Below are positions 7,362-14,625 of a stretch of DNA of 26,664 nucleotides, one piece after another (position 1 is the first letter of the stretch; every line of letters begins with the position of its first letter). Origin of the DNA: an uncultured Acidaminococcus sp. (lineage in GTDB: Bacteria; Bacillota; Negativicutes; Acidaminococcales; Acidaminococcaceae); assembly GCA_905213155.1 (NCBI GenBank), contig CAJMHI010000027.1, positions 1 through 26,664 on the forward strand. The letters run 5' to 3'. The translations under genes were made by a program, and so were the position numbers. The notes below the pieces were generated by a model, which worked only from the letters and a program-made list of their open reading frames with translations, did not search any database and was not told where the DNA came from.

Positions 7362-7910
7362 GTGTCAAGAATTGGAAAGAATCCCATTACTGTTCCTGAT
7401 AAGGTAACGGTAACGGTGAATAATAACCTGGTCACTGTGAAGGGACCTAAAGGTGAACTGAGCCGTCAGATCAATAAAGAACTGACTGTAGAACTCAAAG
7501 AAAATGTGATAACCGTCACACGGCCCAGCGATGATAAAGTACATCGCTCTCTCCACGGACTGTCCCGGACTTTGATCAATAACATGATTCTGGGTGTTAC
7601 GGAAGGCTTTTCTAAACATCTGGAAATCCAGGGCGTTGGTTACCGTGTGGCAAAACAAGGCAAAGCATTGAGCTTTACTCTGGGCTTTTCTCATCCCTGC
7701 GTGATGGATCCTCCTGAAGGAATTTCCTTTGACTGCCCCAACTCCACGGAAATCATTGTTTCCGGTATTGATAAGGAAAAAGTTGGTGCTGTCGCTGCTG
7801 AAATCCGCAGCCTGCGTCGTCCTGAACCGTATAAGGGCAAAGGGATCCGCTATTTTGGCGAACATATCCTGCACAAGGTTGGTAAGGCTGGCGCTAAAGG
7901 CAAGAAGTAA
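7362..7910 (+). CDS. rplF: 50S ribosomal protein L6
   Basis: Encodes 182 residues starting at GTG with (M)SRIGKNPITVPDKV and containing two L6 repeats. The C-terminal signature EPYKGKGIRYFGE is present. L6 lies near the sarcin-ricin loop and the factor-binding site. The ribosome binding site CCGGAGG lies about 10 nt upstream. A basic tail ends the protein. Confidence 0.97.
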   Translation: MSRIGKNPITVPDKVTVTVNNNLVTVKGPKGELSRQINKELTVELKENVITVTRPSDDKVHRSLHGLSRTLINNMILGVTEGFSKHLEIQGVGYRVAKQGKALSFTLGFSHPCVMDPPEGISFDCPNSTEIIVSGIDKEKVGAVAAEIRSLRRPEPYKGKGIRYFGEHILHKVGKAGAKGKK

Positions 7911-7935
7911 TTTCTAAAAGGAAGGAGTGAATCTC

Positions 7936-8298
7936 TTGCTGAACAAGAAAGATAAGAACGCAACGCGCCAAAAACGGCATGCACGTATGCGTAGAAATAT
8001 TGTTGGGACGGCGGAAAGACCGCGTCTGAATGTGTATCGTAGCCTGAACAACATTTACGCCCAGATCATCAATGATGAAACGAGCGAAACCCTGGTTTCT
8101 GCCAGCACGGTGGAAAAGGCCAACAAAGAAACTTACGGTGGCAATGTAGAAGCTGCCAAAGTTGTGGGGGCTGAAATCGCGAAGAAAGCTCTGGAAAAGG
8201 GCATTAAAACCGTAGTGTTTGATCGTGGCGGGTATTTGTACCATGGCCGCGTAGCTGCCCTGGCTGAAGCTGCCCGGCAGGCCGGCCTGGAATTCTAA
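7936..8298 (+). CDS. rplR: 50S ribosomal protein L18
   Basis: Encodes 120 residues, the usual L18 length, with RPRLNVYRSLNNIYAQIIND and the ending FDRGGYLYHGRVAALAEAAR in shortened conserved form. L18 binds 5S rRNA with L5. The start is TTG at 7936, eight bases after GGAG (7924-7927). The in-frame GTG at 7927 is part of that Shine-Dalgarno itself, so it is unlikely to be used. The gap to rpsE is 18 nt. Confidence 0.95.
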   Translation: MLNKKDKNATRQKRHARMRRNIVGTAERPRLNVYRSLNNIYAQIINDETSETLVSASTVEKANKETYGGNVEAAKVVGAEIAKKALEKGIKTVVFDRGGYLYHGRVAALAEAARQAGLEF

Positions 8299-8316
8299 TC
8301 AGAGGAGGACATAAGA

Positions 8317-8817
8317 GTGGCTAATTACGAAAAACAAGATGATGGCTTCAAAGAAAGAGTAGTCTTCATCAACCGGGTAGCTAAGGTTGTAAAAGGCGGC
8401 CGTCGTTTCTCCTTCTCTGCACTGGTTGTTGTGGGCGATGAAAATGGTCAAGTCGGCATGGGCCTGGGCAAGGCTGCGGAAGTTCCCGAAGCGATCCGCA
8501 AGGCTGTGGATGATGCTAAGAAGAACCTGATTACCGTTCCTCGCAAAGGCACCACCATTCCTCACGAAGTGATCGGTGTGTTCGGCGCCGGCAAAGTGCT
8601 GTTGAAGCCTGCTAGTGAAGGTACTGGCGTAATCGCCGGTGGTCCTATGCGTGCGGTGCTGGAATTGGCTGGTATCAGTGATATCCTGACCAAATCCCAG
8701 GGTACTTCCAATCCCAACAATGTGGTACGGGCGACGATGGTGGGGCTGCAATCCCTGAAAAATGCCAAAGACGTTGCTGCACTGCGCGGCAAAACCGTCG
8801 AAGAATTGTTAGGGTAA
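8317..8817 (+). CDS. rpsE: 30S ribosomal protein S5
   Basis: Encodes 166 residues. It shows the N-terminal double-stranded-RNA-binding S5 domain (KERVVFINRVAKVVKGGRRF) and the C-terminal GTGVIAGGPMRAVLELAGI segment. S5 acts in decoding fidelity and forms part of the mRNA entry tunnel. The start is GTG at 8317 after AGAGGAGG. Length is normal. Confidence 0.97.
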   Translation: MANYEKQDDGFKERVVFINRVAKVVKGGRRFSFSALVVVGDENGQVGMGLGKAAEVPEAIRKAVDDAKKNLITVPRKGTTIPHEVIGVFGAGKVLLKPASEGTGVIAGGPMRAVLELAGISDILTKSQGTSNPNNVVRATMVGLQSLKNAKDVAALRGKTVEELLG

Positions 8818-8831
8818 GGAGGCAGCACAGT

Positions 8832-9017
8832 ATGGCACAGGTTAAAATTACGCTGCACCGCAGCACGATTGGTTATCCGAAAGATCAACGGGCAACTGTA
8901 AGAGCGCTGGGGCTGCACAAAATCCATACCAGCGTTGTAAAAGAAGATAGTGCTACTTTACGGGGCATGATCCACAAAGTGGAACACCTGGTGGAAGTAG
9001 AAGAAGTAAAGGCTTAA
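8832..9017 (+). CDS. rpmD: 50S ribosomal protein L30
   Basis: Encodes 61 residues with KITLHRSTIGYPKDQRATV and GMIHKVEHLVEVEEV, the compact bacterial L30 pattern. It binds 23S rRNA domain II and 5S rRNA surroundings. The ATG follows AAGGAGG 14 nt after rpsE. Its position between rpsE and rplO is canonical. Confidence 0.96.
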   Translation: MAQVKITLHRSTIGYPKDQRATVRALGLHKIHTSVVKEDSATLRGMIHKVEHLVEVEEVKA

Positions 9018-9032
9018 CAAGGAGGGCTGCAA

Positions 9033-9473
9033 ATGTTTTTGCATGAATTAGCTCCCGCTGCTGGCTCCAGAAAAGCTCGTGTTCGTGTAGGCCGCGGCCT
9101 TGGTTCCGGCCTGGGCAAAACGTCCGGCAAGGGAATGAAAGGTCAGAAATCCCGTAGCGGCGGGGTGAAGCGTCCTGGATTTGAAGGCGGTCAAAAACCG
9201 TTATATCTGCGTCTGCCGAAACGCGGTTTCTATAATAAATTCGGTAAGCATTATACAGAAATCAACGTGGAAGTGTTTAACTGCTTTGACGATGGCACTG
9301 TGATTGATCCGGTATTCCTGATTGAATGCGGCCTGGTCAAAAACATCCGTGATGGTATCCGGGTGCTGGGACAAGGCGAGCTGACCAAGAAGGTTACGGT
9401 AAAAGCCATGGGCTTTAGCAAAACCGCAAAGGAAAAGATCGAAGCTGCCGGCGGTAAAGTAGAGGTGATCTAA
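9033..9473 (+). CDS. rplO: 50S ribosomal protein L15
   Basis: Encodes 146 residues. The N-terminal Gly/Arg-rich extension (RVGRGLGSGLGKTSGKGMKG) is the tail that threads through 23S rRNA, and PGFEGGQKPLYLRLPKRGF is the L15 signature. The ATG follows AAGGAGGG. The stop TAA (9471-9473) directly abuts the secY start codon, coupling ribosome and translocon expression. Confidence 0.97.
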   Translation: MFLHELAPAAGSRKARVRVGRGLGSGLGKTSGKGMKGQKSRSGGVKRPGFEGGQKPLYLRLPKRGFYNKFGKHYTEINVEVFNCFDDGTVIDPVFLIECGLVKNIRDGIRVLGQGELTKKVTVKAMGFSKTAKEKIEAAGGKVEVI

Positions 9474-10730
9474 TTGGCTTCAGCCCTTGATAACCTGGTG
9501 AAGGCTACAGAACTCCGAAAGAGAGTCCTCTTTACCCTGGCGATGTTCATAGTTTTCAGGGCTGGAACGCAAATTCCTGTTCCGGGGGTTAACGCAGCCA
9601 TGATCGAGCGGCTTTTCACCAGTGGAAATCTGTTCGGTTTATTGGATCTGTTCTCCGGCGGTGCTCTTAGTAAGTTTTCTATATTTGCCATGAGCATTAC
9701 TCCTTACATCAATGCGTCAATTATTACGCAGCTGCTGACAGTGGTAATCCCGACTTTGGAAGAGTATTCCAAAGAAGGAGCGGAAGGAGCAAAGAAAATC
9801 AACAAAATCAACCGCTATGCAGCGGTGGGGCTGGGGGTAATCCAGGCGTTAGGCATGACGTATGGCCTACGAGTGGCTGTGAACAATCCTGATGTCTTCT
9901 CATTTGCTCTCATTGTCCTGACCTTGACAGCGGGCTCCCTGCTGCTGATGTGGATTGGGGAACAAATCACGGCAAAGGGGATTGGCAACGGCATTTCCCT
10001 GATTATCTTTGCTGGTATTATTTCCCGGCTGCCCAATGGGCTGGCTGTTATTGGCCGGTACCTGCAGGCAGGTACTGTAAATGTGTTCAACGTTTTGATC
10101 TTCGCTGCGCTGGCGGTATTGATGGTGATGTTTGTGGTGGCCATTACGGTGGCTTATCGGAAAATCCCTATTCAGTATGCAAAGCGGATCGTAGGTCGAA
10201 AAATGTACGGTGGTCACTCCAGCTACATTCCTTTGAAAGTGAACCAGGCTGGGGTTATGCCCATCATTTTCGCTTCTTCCGTATTGATGTTTCCTGTGAC
10301 CATTGCGCAGTTCATCAAGATCCCCTGGATCCAGAAAATTGCCAGTTATTTGGCATGGGGTACACCACTCCAGACTACCCTGTACATTCTGCTGATCTTG
10401 TTTTTCACCTATTTTTACACGGCTGTCAGCCTGAATATCCCGGAGATGTCCGACAATATCAAAAAATACGGTGGGTTCATTCCTGGCCTTCGGCCGGGGA
10501 AACCGACGACGGACTATCTGGACCGGGTGATGAACCGGATTACGCTCGCAGGTGCAGTATTTCTGGCATTCATTGCTATTATGCCCAACCTGATCGTGTG
10601 GCTTACGGGAATTTCCGGCGTTTACTTCGGCGGAACCGCTCTATTGATCGTTGTTGGTGTAGCGCTTGATACGATGAAACAGGTAGAGTCCTTGACACTC
10701 ATGCGGCACTACCAGGGTTTCATGAAATAA
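9474..10730 (+). CDS. secY: Preprotein translocase subunit SecY
   Basis: Encodes 418 residues with ten predicted membrane helices. Diagnostic segments are FRAGTQIPVPGVN (about 23-35), the GALSKFSIFAMSITPYINASI region of helix 2 split by conserved prolines, and the C-terminal cytosolic loop KKYGGFIPGLRPGKPT. SecY is the channel of the SecYEG translocon for secreted and membrane proteins. I take TTG 9474 as start because AGAGGTGATC at the end of rplO supplies the ribosome binding site and the N-terminus aligns in length with the family. adk follows after 11 nt. Confidence 0.96.
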   Translation: MASALDNLVKATELRKRVLFTLAMFIVFRAGTQIPVPGVNAAMIERLFTSGNLFGLLDLFSGGALSKFSIFAMSITPYINASIITQLLTVVIPTLEEYSKEGAEGAKKINKINRYAAVGLGVIQALGMTYGLRVAVNNPDVFSFALIVLTLTAGSLLLMWIGEQITAKGIGNGISLIIFAGIISRLPNGLAVIGRYLQAGTVNVFNVLIFAALAVLMVMFVVAITVAYRKIPIQYAKRIVGRKMYGGHSSYIPLKVNQAGVMPIIFASSVLMFPVTIAQFIKIPWIQKIASYLAWGTPLQTTLYILLILFFTYFYTAVSLNIPEMSDNIKKYGGFIPGLRPGKPTTDYLDRVMNRITLAGAVFLAFIAIMPNLIVWLTGISGVYFGGTALLIVVGVALDTMKQVESLTLMRHYQGFMK

Positions 10731-10741
10731 GGAGAGAGAAC

Positions 10742-11386
10742 ATGCATATTCTTTTAATGGGACCTCCCGGCGCAGGCAAGGGGACCCAAGCGGAAAAATT
10801 AGTTGCTGATTTTCCTATTCCTCATATTTCTACGGGAGATATGTTCCGTGCGGCTGTAAAAAATGGGACGGAATTGGGAAAAGAAGCCAAGAAATATATG
10901 GATGCTGGCGGACTCGTCCCTGACGAAGTCACGATCGGCATTGTCAAAGAACGGCTTAGTCAGCCGGATTGCCAAAAAGGATTCATTCTGGATGGGTTCC
11001 CCCGTACCAAAGAGCAGGCTGTAGCCCTGGACGAGATTTTAAAAGAGTTGGGGATAAAGCTGGACGCTGCTGTCAATATCAGCGTGCCTGATGCTGATCT
11101 GGTTGCACGGGTTACGGGACGGCGCATCTGCAAAAAATGCGGCGCTACGTATCATGTCGTCTACAACCCTCCCAAGCAGGAAGGCGTATGCGATAAGTGC
11201 AGCGGGGACTTGTATCAGCGGGATGATGACAAAGAAGAAACGGTAAAGAAACGTTTGGAAGCATATCATAGCCAAACGGCTCCTCTCATTGCGTATTATG
11301 AGCAGGAAGGCGTGTTCAAGGATATTGATGGGACGCAGCCCATCGGCAAGGTATATGCAGATGTAGTCGCTGCAGTCAAAGGGTAA
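10742..11386 (+). CDS. adk: Adenylate kinase, zinc-LID type
   Basis: Encodes 214 residues. Adenylate kinase catalyses ATP + AMP = 2 ADP in the cytosol. The P-loop is GPPGAGKGTQ (7-16), the AMP-binding part has STGDMFR and DGFPRT (84-89), and the LID carries four cysteines C130/C133/C150/C153, as in zinc-binding adenylate kinases of Gram-positive type. The ATG follows GGAGAG. It sits between secY and infA, and the map gene that often separates adk from infA is missing. Confidence 0.98.
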   Translation: MHILLMGPPGAGKGTQAEKLVADFPIPHISTGDMFRAAVKNGTELGKEAKKYMDAGGLVPDEVTIGIVKERLSQPDCQKGFILDGFPRTKEQAVALDEILKELGIKLDAAVNISVPDADLVARVTGRRICKKCGATYHVVYNPPKQEGVCDKCSGDLYQRDDDKEETVKKRLEAYHSQTAPLIAYYEQEGVFKDIDGTQPIGKVYADVVAAVKG

Positions 11387-11398
11387 GGAGGCTGGAAC

Positions 11399-11617
11399 GT
11401 GTCTAAACAAGATGCCATCGAAGTTGAGGGGACTGTCTTGGAATCTTTGCCCAATGCGATGTTCCGGGTCAAACTGGAAAACGACCATGAAATCCTTGCA
11501 CATATTTCTGGGAAAATACGTATGAACTTTATCAAGATCCTCCCGGGGGATAGAGTGACCGTAGAGCTCACGCCCTATGATCTGAACCGCGGCCGGATTA
11601 CGTATCGGTTCAAGTAA
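11399..11617 (+). CDS. infA: Translation initiation factor IF-1
   Basis: Encodes 72 residues, the invariant IF-1 length, forming one OB fold (EVEGTVLESLPNAMFRVKL, HISGKIRMNFIKILPGDRV). IF-1 occupies the 30S A site during initiation. The start is GTG at 11399 after AAGGAGG. It follows adk by 12 nt and precedes rpmJ. Confidence 0.97.
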   Translation: MSKQDAIEVEGTVLESLPNAMFRVKLENDHEILAHISGKIRMNFIKILPGDRVTVELTPYDLNRGRITYRFK

Positions 11618-11645
11618 GAGCTTTGGCAAGAGGAGGTTCAACAAC

Positions 11646-11759
11646 ATGAAAGTAAGACCGTCTGTAAAACGCATTTGTGATAAATGCAAAATTATTAAAC
11701 GCAAGGGCCGCGTTATGGTCATTTGTGAAAACCCTAAACATAAACAAAGACAAGGTTAA
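11646..11759 (+). CDS. rpmJ: 50S ribosomal protein L36
   Basis: Encodes 37 residues from ATG 11646 to TAA 11757-11759, too short for many ORF filters. It begins MKVRPSVKRICDKCK. Zinc ligands C11, C14, C27 and H32 are all present, so this is the zinc-binding (C+) form. L36 organises 23S rRNA helices near the factor site. AGAGGAGG precedes it, and it lies between infA and rpsM as usual. Confidence 0.96.
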   Translation: MKVRPSVKRICDKCKIIKRKGRVMVICENPKHKQRQG

Positions 11760-11777
11760 TAGAAGGAGGTGCTTTGA

Positions 11778-12146
11778 ATGGCTCGTATTGCCGGTGTAGA
11801 TCTGCCTAGAGATAAACGTGTAGAATACGCACTGCCATACATTTATGGTATTGGGTTGACCCTTTCCCGGGAAATCCTGGATAAAACCGGAATCAATCCG
11901 GATACCCGTGTACGGGATCTGACCGAAGCAGAGATTGCCAAACTGCGTGAGATCCTGGACCATGAATACAAAGTAGAAGGTGACCTCCGCCGTGAGGAAT
12001 CCTTAAATATTAAACGGTTGGTGGAAATCGGTTGCTACCGTGGCCGCAGACATCGTGCAGGCTTGCCTGTACGGGGCCAGAACACCAAGAACAATGCACG
12101 TACCCGTAAAGGCCCGAAAAAAGTGGCCGGCGCTAAAAAGAAGTAA
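11778..12146 (+). CDS. rpsM: 30S ribosomal protein S13
   Basis: Encodes 122 residues beginning MARIAGVDLPRDKRVEYAL, with the helix-two-turn-helix region (YIYGIGLTLSREIL) and the basic tail RGQNTKNNARTRKGPKK that reaches P-site tRNA. S13 forms the intersubunit bridges B1a/b with L5. The ATG follows AAGGAGG 18 nt after rpmJ. It opens the alpha section. Confidence 0.97.
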   Translation: MARIAGVDLPRDKRVEYALPYIYGIGLTLSREILDKTGINPDTRVRDLTEAEIAKLREILDHEYKVEGDLRREESLNIKRLVEIGCYRGRRHRAGLPVRGQNTKNNARTRKGPKKVAGAKKK

Positions 12147-12169
12147 GAGTCTAAGGAGGGATTAGACGA

Positions 12170-12562
12170 GTGGCTGGGAAAAAAGTTGTCCGTGCAAAAC
12201 GGAAAGTTTCTAAGAACGTTGAGGCTGGTGTAGCACATATTCGCTCCACCTTTAATAACACGATCGTAACGATCTCCGATATGAACGGGGCCGTTTTGAG
12301 CTGGGCCTCCGCTGGCGGAATGGGCTTTAGAGGCAGCAGAAAGAGCACTCCTTTTGCGGCACAGATGGCTGCGGAATCCGCTGCCAAGGCCGCAATGGAA
12401 CACGGTCTGAAACGCATTGAAGTGTACGTAAAAGGACCGGGAGCAGGGCGTGAATCAGCTATTCGTGCCCTGCAGGCTGCTGGACTGGAAGTAGAATCCA
12501 TTAAAGATGTAACTCCTATTCCTCACAACGGTTGCCGTCCGCCCAAACGCAGAAGAGTATAA
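12170..12562 (+). CDS. rpsK: 30S ribosomal protein S11
   Basis: Encodes 130 residues with the S11 features AHIRSTFNNTIVTISDMNG and the C-terminal VTPIPHNGCRPPKRRRV. S11 forms the 30S platform and lies near the E-site mRNA. The start is GTG at 12170 after AAGGAGGG. The order rpsM-rpsK-rpsD-rpoA-rplQ is the full alpha operon. Confidence 0.97.
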   Translation: MAGKKVVRAKRKVSKNVEAGVAHIRSTFNNTIVTISDMNGAVLSWASAGGMGFRGSRKSTPFAAQMAAESAAKAAMEHGLKRIEVYVKGPGAGRESAIRALQAAGLEVESIKDVTPIPHNGCRPPKRRRV

Positions 12563-12582
12563 TTATCGGAGGTGAAAACTAG

Positions 12583-13176
12583 ATGGCTATTGATAAGACT
12601 CCTGTACTGAAAAGATGCAGAGCGCTGGGTATGTCCCCGGCTTTCATGGGGGTAACAAAAGAATCCCACCGGCAGCCGAAACGGCAGTTCAAAAAGAAGA
12701 GCGAATACGGAATGCAGCTGGCTGAAAAGCAAAAAGCCAAGTTTATTTACGGCGTGCTGGAAAAACAGTTCCGTGGCTATTATGAAAAAGCAAAGAAAAT
12801 GGAAGGGATCACCGGTGCCAACCTGCTGATTCTTTTGGAACGCAGACTGGATAATGTGGTGTATCGGATGGGTCTTGCCAACACCCGTCGGCAAGCACGT
12901 CAGCTGGTAACCCACGGCCATATTGCGGTGAATGGGAAACGCCTGGACATTCCTTCTGCTTTGATTAAAGCTGATGATGTTGTCTCTGTTATGGCAAGCA
13001 GCCGTAGCTCTGCCTACTTCAAGGGCATGGCAGAAGTGCTGGGCAAGTCCAGCGTTCCTGCCTGGATTGTCCTGGATGCACAAAACCTCAGCGGAAAAGT
13101 CGACCGGCTTCCGGTACGTGATGATATTGATGTTCCTATTGCGGAACAGGCAATCGTCGAATTGTACTCCAAGTAA
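12583..13176 (+). CDS. rpsD: 30S ribosomal protein S4, zinc-free form
   Basis: Encodes 197 residues. The S4 RNA-binding domain (about 87-150) includes LERRLDNVVYRMGLANTRRQ followed by ARQLVTHGHIAVNG. Only one cysteine (C12) is present in the N-terminal part, so the four-Cys zinc knuckle of C+ S4 proteins is absent. S4 nucleates 30S assembly and in E. coli represses the alpha operon. The ATG follows CGGAGG. Keeping rpsD inside the alpha operon differs from B. subtilis, where it is elsewhere. Confidence 0.97.
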   Translation: MAIDKTPVLKRCRALGMSPAFMGVTKESHRQPKRQFKKKSEYGMQLAEKQKAKFIYGVLEKQFRGYYEKAKKMEGITGANLLILLERRLDNVVYRMGLANTRRQARQLVTHGHIAVNGKRLDIPSALIKADDVVSVMASSRSSAYFKGMAEVLGKSSVPAWIVLDAQNLSGKVDRLPVRDDIDVPIAEQAIVELYSK

Positions 13177-13190
13177 GTTGATACTGTTCT

Positions 13191-13215
13191 CCACTATGTA
13201 TACCGCGTATTGTGG
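13191..13215 (+). promoter_or_regulatory. Weak hairpin before rpoA
   Basis: The 63-nt rpsD-rpoA gap is the largest inside the ribosomal cluster. It contains an imperfect hairpin: CCAC (13191-13194) pairs with GTGG (13212-13215), and inside it ATAC (13200-13203) pairs with GTAT (13207-13210). It could slow RNase or tune rpoA expression. There is no U-tract and no clear promoter. Confidence 0.25.
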
Positions 13216-13239
13216 TAATGCGCGAAAGGAGGCTTCCGC

Positions 13240-14211
13240 ATGAAGGAAATCGAAAAACCTAGCCTGGTGATCGACGAAATTTCCCCTGATGGGCGTTATG
13301 GCAAGTTCGTCTGGGAACCTTTGGAACGTGGATACGGTATTACCTTAGGTAATAGTCTGCGTCGTGTCCTGCTTTCTTCTTTGTCCGGCATGGCTGTGAC
13401 GGGCATTAAAATCGATGGTGTTCTCCATGAGTTTTCGACCATTGAGGGAGTCAGGGAAGACGTTGCGGATATCGTCTTGAATATCAAGGCGTTGTGCTTT
13501 AAAGTCGGACTGGATGAGCAGGTTGACCTCGAACCCAAGACTTTTTATATCAAGAAGTCTGGTGAAGGCGAAGTGACAGGGGCTGACGTGATTACTGACC
13601 AGGATACGGAAGTTCTGAATCCGGAATTGCACATTGCAACGCTGGATAAGAACGCTACCCTGGATATGGAAATCTATGTAGATGTGGGCCGTGGCTATGT
13701 CTCTGCGGAGAAAAACAAGACCAAGGAGCAGCCCATTGGCTTTATCCCTGTGGATTCCATCTATTCTCCTATCACCCGGGTGAAATTTGGTGTCACTGAT
13801 ACCCGTGTGGGCAATGTAACTAACTATGACCGTCTGACTTTGGAAGTGTGGACGGATGGAAGTCTGGGACCTGATGAAGCAGTCACTTCTGCAGCGGAAA
13901 TCCTGATCAAATACCTGGCACTTTTTAAGACCACCAACGTCCCCAAAATTCAGGGAGACGAAGATGGGAATAAAGCCAGTGAGGAAGGCAGCAAATCTTC
14001 TGTATTGCAAATGTCTATCGACGATTTGGACCTGACAGTCCGCTCCAATAACTGCTTGCGGAGAGCCGGTATCAATACGGTCGAAGATATCATTAACAAA
14101 ACAGAGGACGAGCTGATTTGCGTCCGGAACCTGGGCAGCAAATCCCTGGAAGAAGTCAAGAACAAAATCGAAGAATTGGGATTGCACCTGCGCAATTCTG
14201 ATGAGGAATAG
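13240..14211 (+). CDS. rpoA: DNA-directed RNA polymerase subunit alpha
   Basis: Encodes 323 residues. The N-terminal assembly domain (about 1-230) carries EPLERGYGITLGNSLRRVLL (26-45), the dimerisation helix of bacterial alpha. A flexible, polar linker (about 235-258) leads to the C-terminal domain (259-318) with SNNCLRRAGI and RNLGSKSLEEV, which binds UP elements and activators. The ATG follows AAAGGAGG. rplQ follows after 14 nt. Confidence 0.98.
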   Translation: MKEIEKPSLVIDEISPDGRYGKFVWEPLERGYGITLGNSLRRVLLSSLSGMAVTGIKIDGVLHEFSTIEGVREDVADIVLNIKALCFKVGLDEQVDLEPKTFYIKKSGEGEVTGADVITDQDTEVLNPELHIATLDKNATLDMEIYVDVGRGYVSAEKNKTKEQPIGFIPVDSIYSPITRVKFGVTDTRVGNVTNYDRLTLEVWTDGSLGPDEAVTSAAEILIKYLALFKTTNVPKIQGDEDGNKASEEGSKSSVLQMSIDDLDLTVRSNNCLRRAGINTVEDIINKTEDELICVRNLGSKSLEEVKNKIEELGLHLRNSDEE

Positions 14212-14225
14212 GAGGAAGACGAAAG

Positions 14226-14564
14226 ATGTCCTATAGAAAATTTAACCGGAACACCGGCAACCGTAAAGCGATGTTCCGTAGCGTCTTGAGCGCCTTCTTC
14301 AAAAACGAACGGATTGAGACCACGGAAGCAAAAGCAAAAGAAATTAGTAAATTTGCTGGCAAGCTGATCACCCTGGCTAAACAAGGCGATCTGTCTGCCC
14401 GCCGTCAGGTGCTGGCATTCCTCGTTGACGAAGAAGCGACCAAGAAATTGTTCCAAGATATTGCACCAAAATACAAGGAACGCAATGGCGGGTATACCCG
14501 TATTTATAAGACTGCACCCCGGCGTGGGGATGCGGCTCCCATGGCAATTCTGGAATTGCTGTGA
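14226..14564 (+). CDS. rplQ: 50S ribosomal protein L17
   Basis: Encodes 112 residues, beginning MSYRKFNRNTGNRKAMFRS, with RIETTEAKAKEISKFAGKLITLAK split over the conserved ETTEAKAKE motif and ending GDAAPMAILELL. L17 lies near the tunnel exit. The ATG follows AGGAGG. It is the last gene of the cluster, and a strong bidirectional terminator begins six nucleotides later. Confidence 0.97.
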   Translation: MSYRKFNRNTGNRKAMFRSVLSAFFKNERIETTEAKAKEISKFAGKLITLAKQGDLSARRQVLAFLVDEEATKKLFQDIAPKYKERNGGYTRIYKTAPRRGDAAPMAILELL

Positions 14565-14569
14565 GAATA

Positions 14570-14624
14570 AGCAAAAAGGCTGCTGTACACAGAAACCTGT
14601 TCTGCGTACAGCAGCCTTTTTGCT
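14570..14624. terminator. Strong bidirectional terminator after rplQ
   Basis: A perfect 19-bp inverted repeat joins 14570-14588 and 14606-14624 (arm AGCAAAAAGGCTGCTGTAC). The apical part can extend by CAGAA (14590-14594) with TTCTG (14600-14604). The A-run on the left arm and T-run on the right arm give a U-tract on both strands. It therefore ends the ribosomal transcript and also the leftward transcript of the convergent membrane protein gene, whose stop codon lies two bases away. Confidence 0.93.
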
Positions 14625-14625
14625 T

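Noticed and set aside
9950..10669. 239-codon open frame in another frame of secY
   Set aside because: Its composition (Cys, Trp and Arg rich) is unnatural and secY fully explains the region.
12523..13194. 223-codon minus-strand frame across rpsD
   Set aside because: Shadow of rpsD. It has no ribosome binding site and no recognisable protein features.
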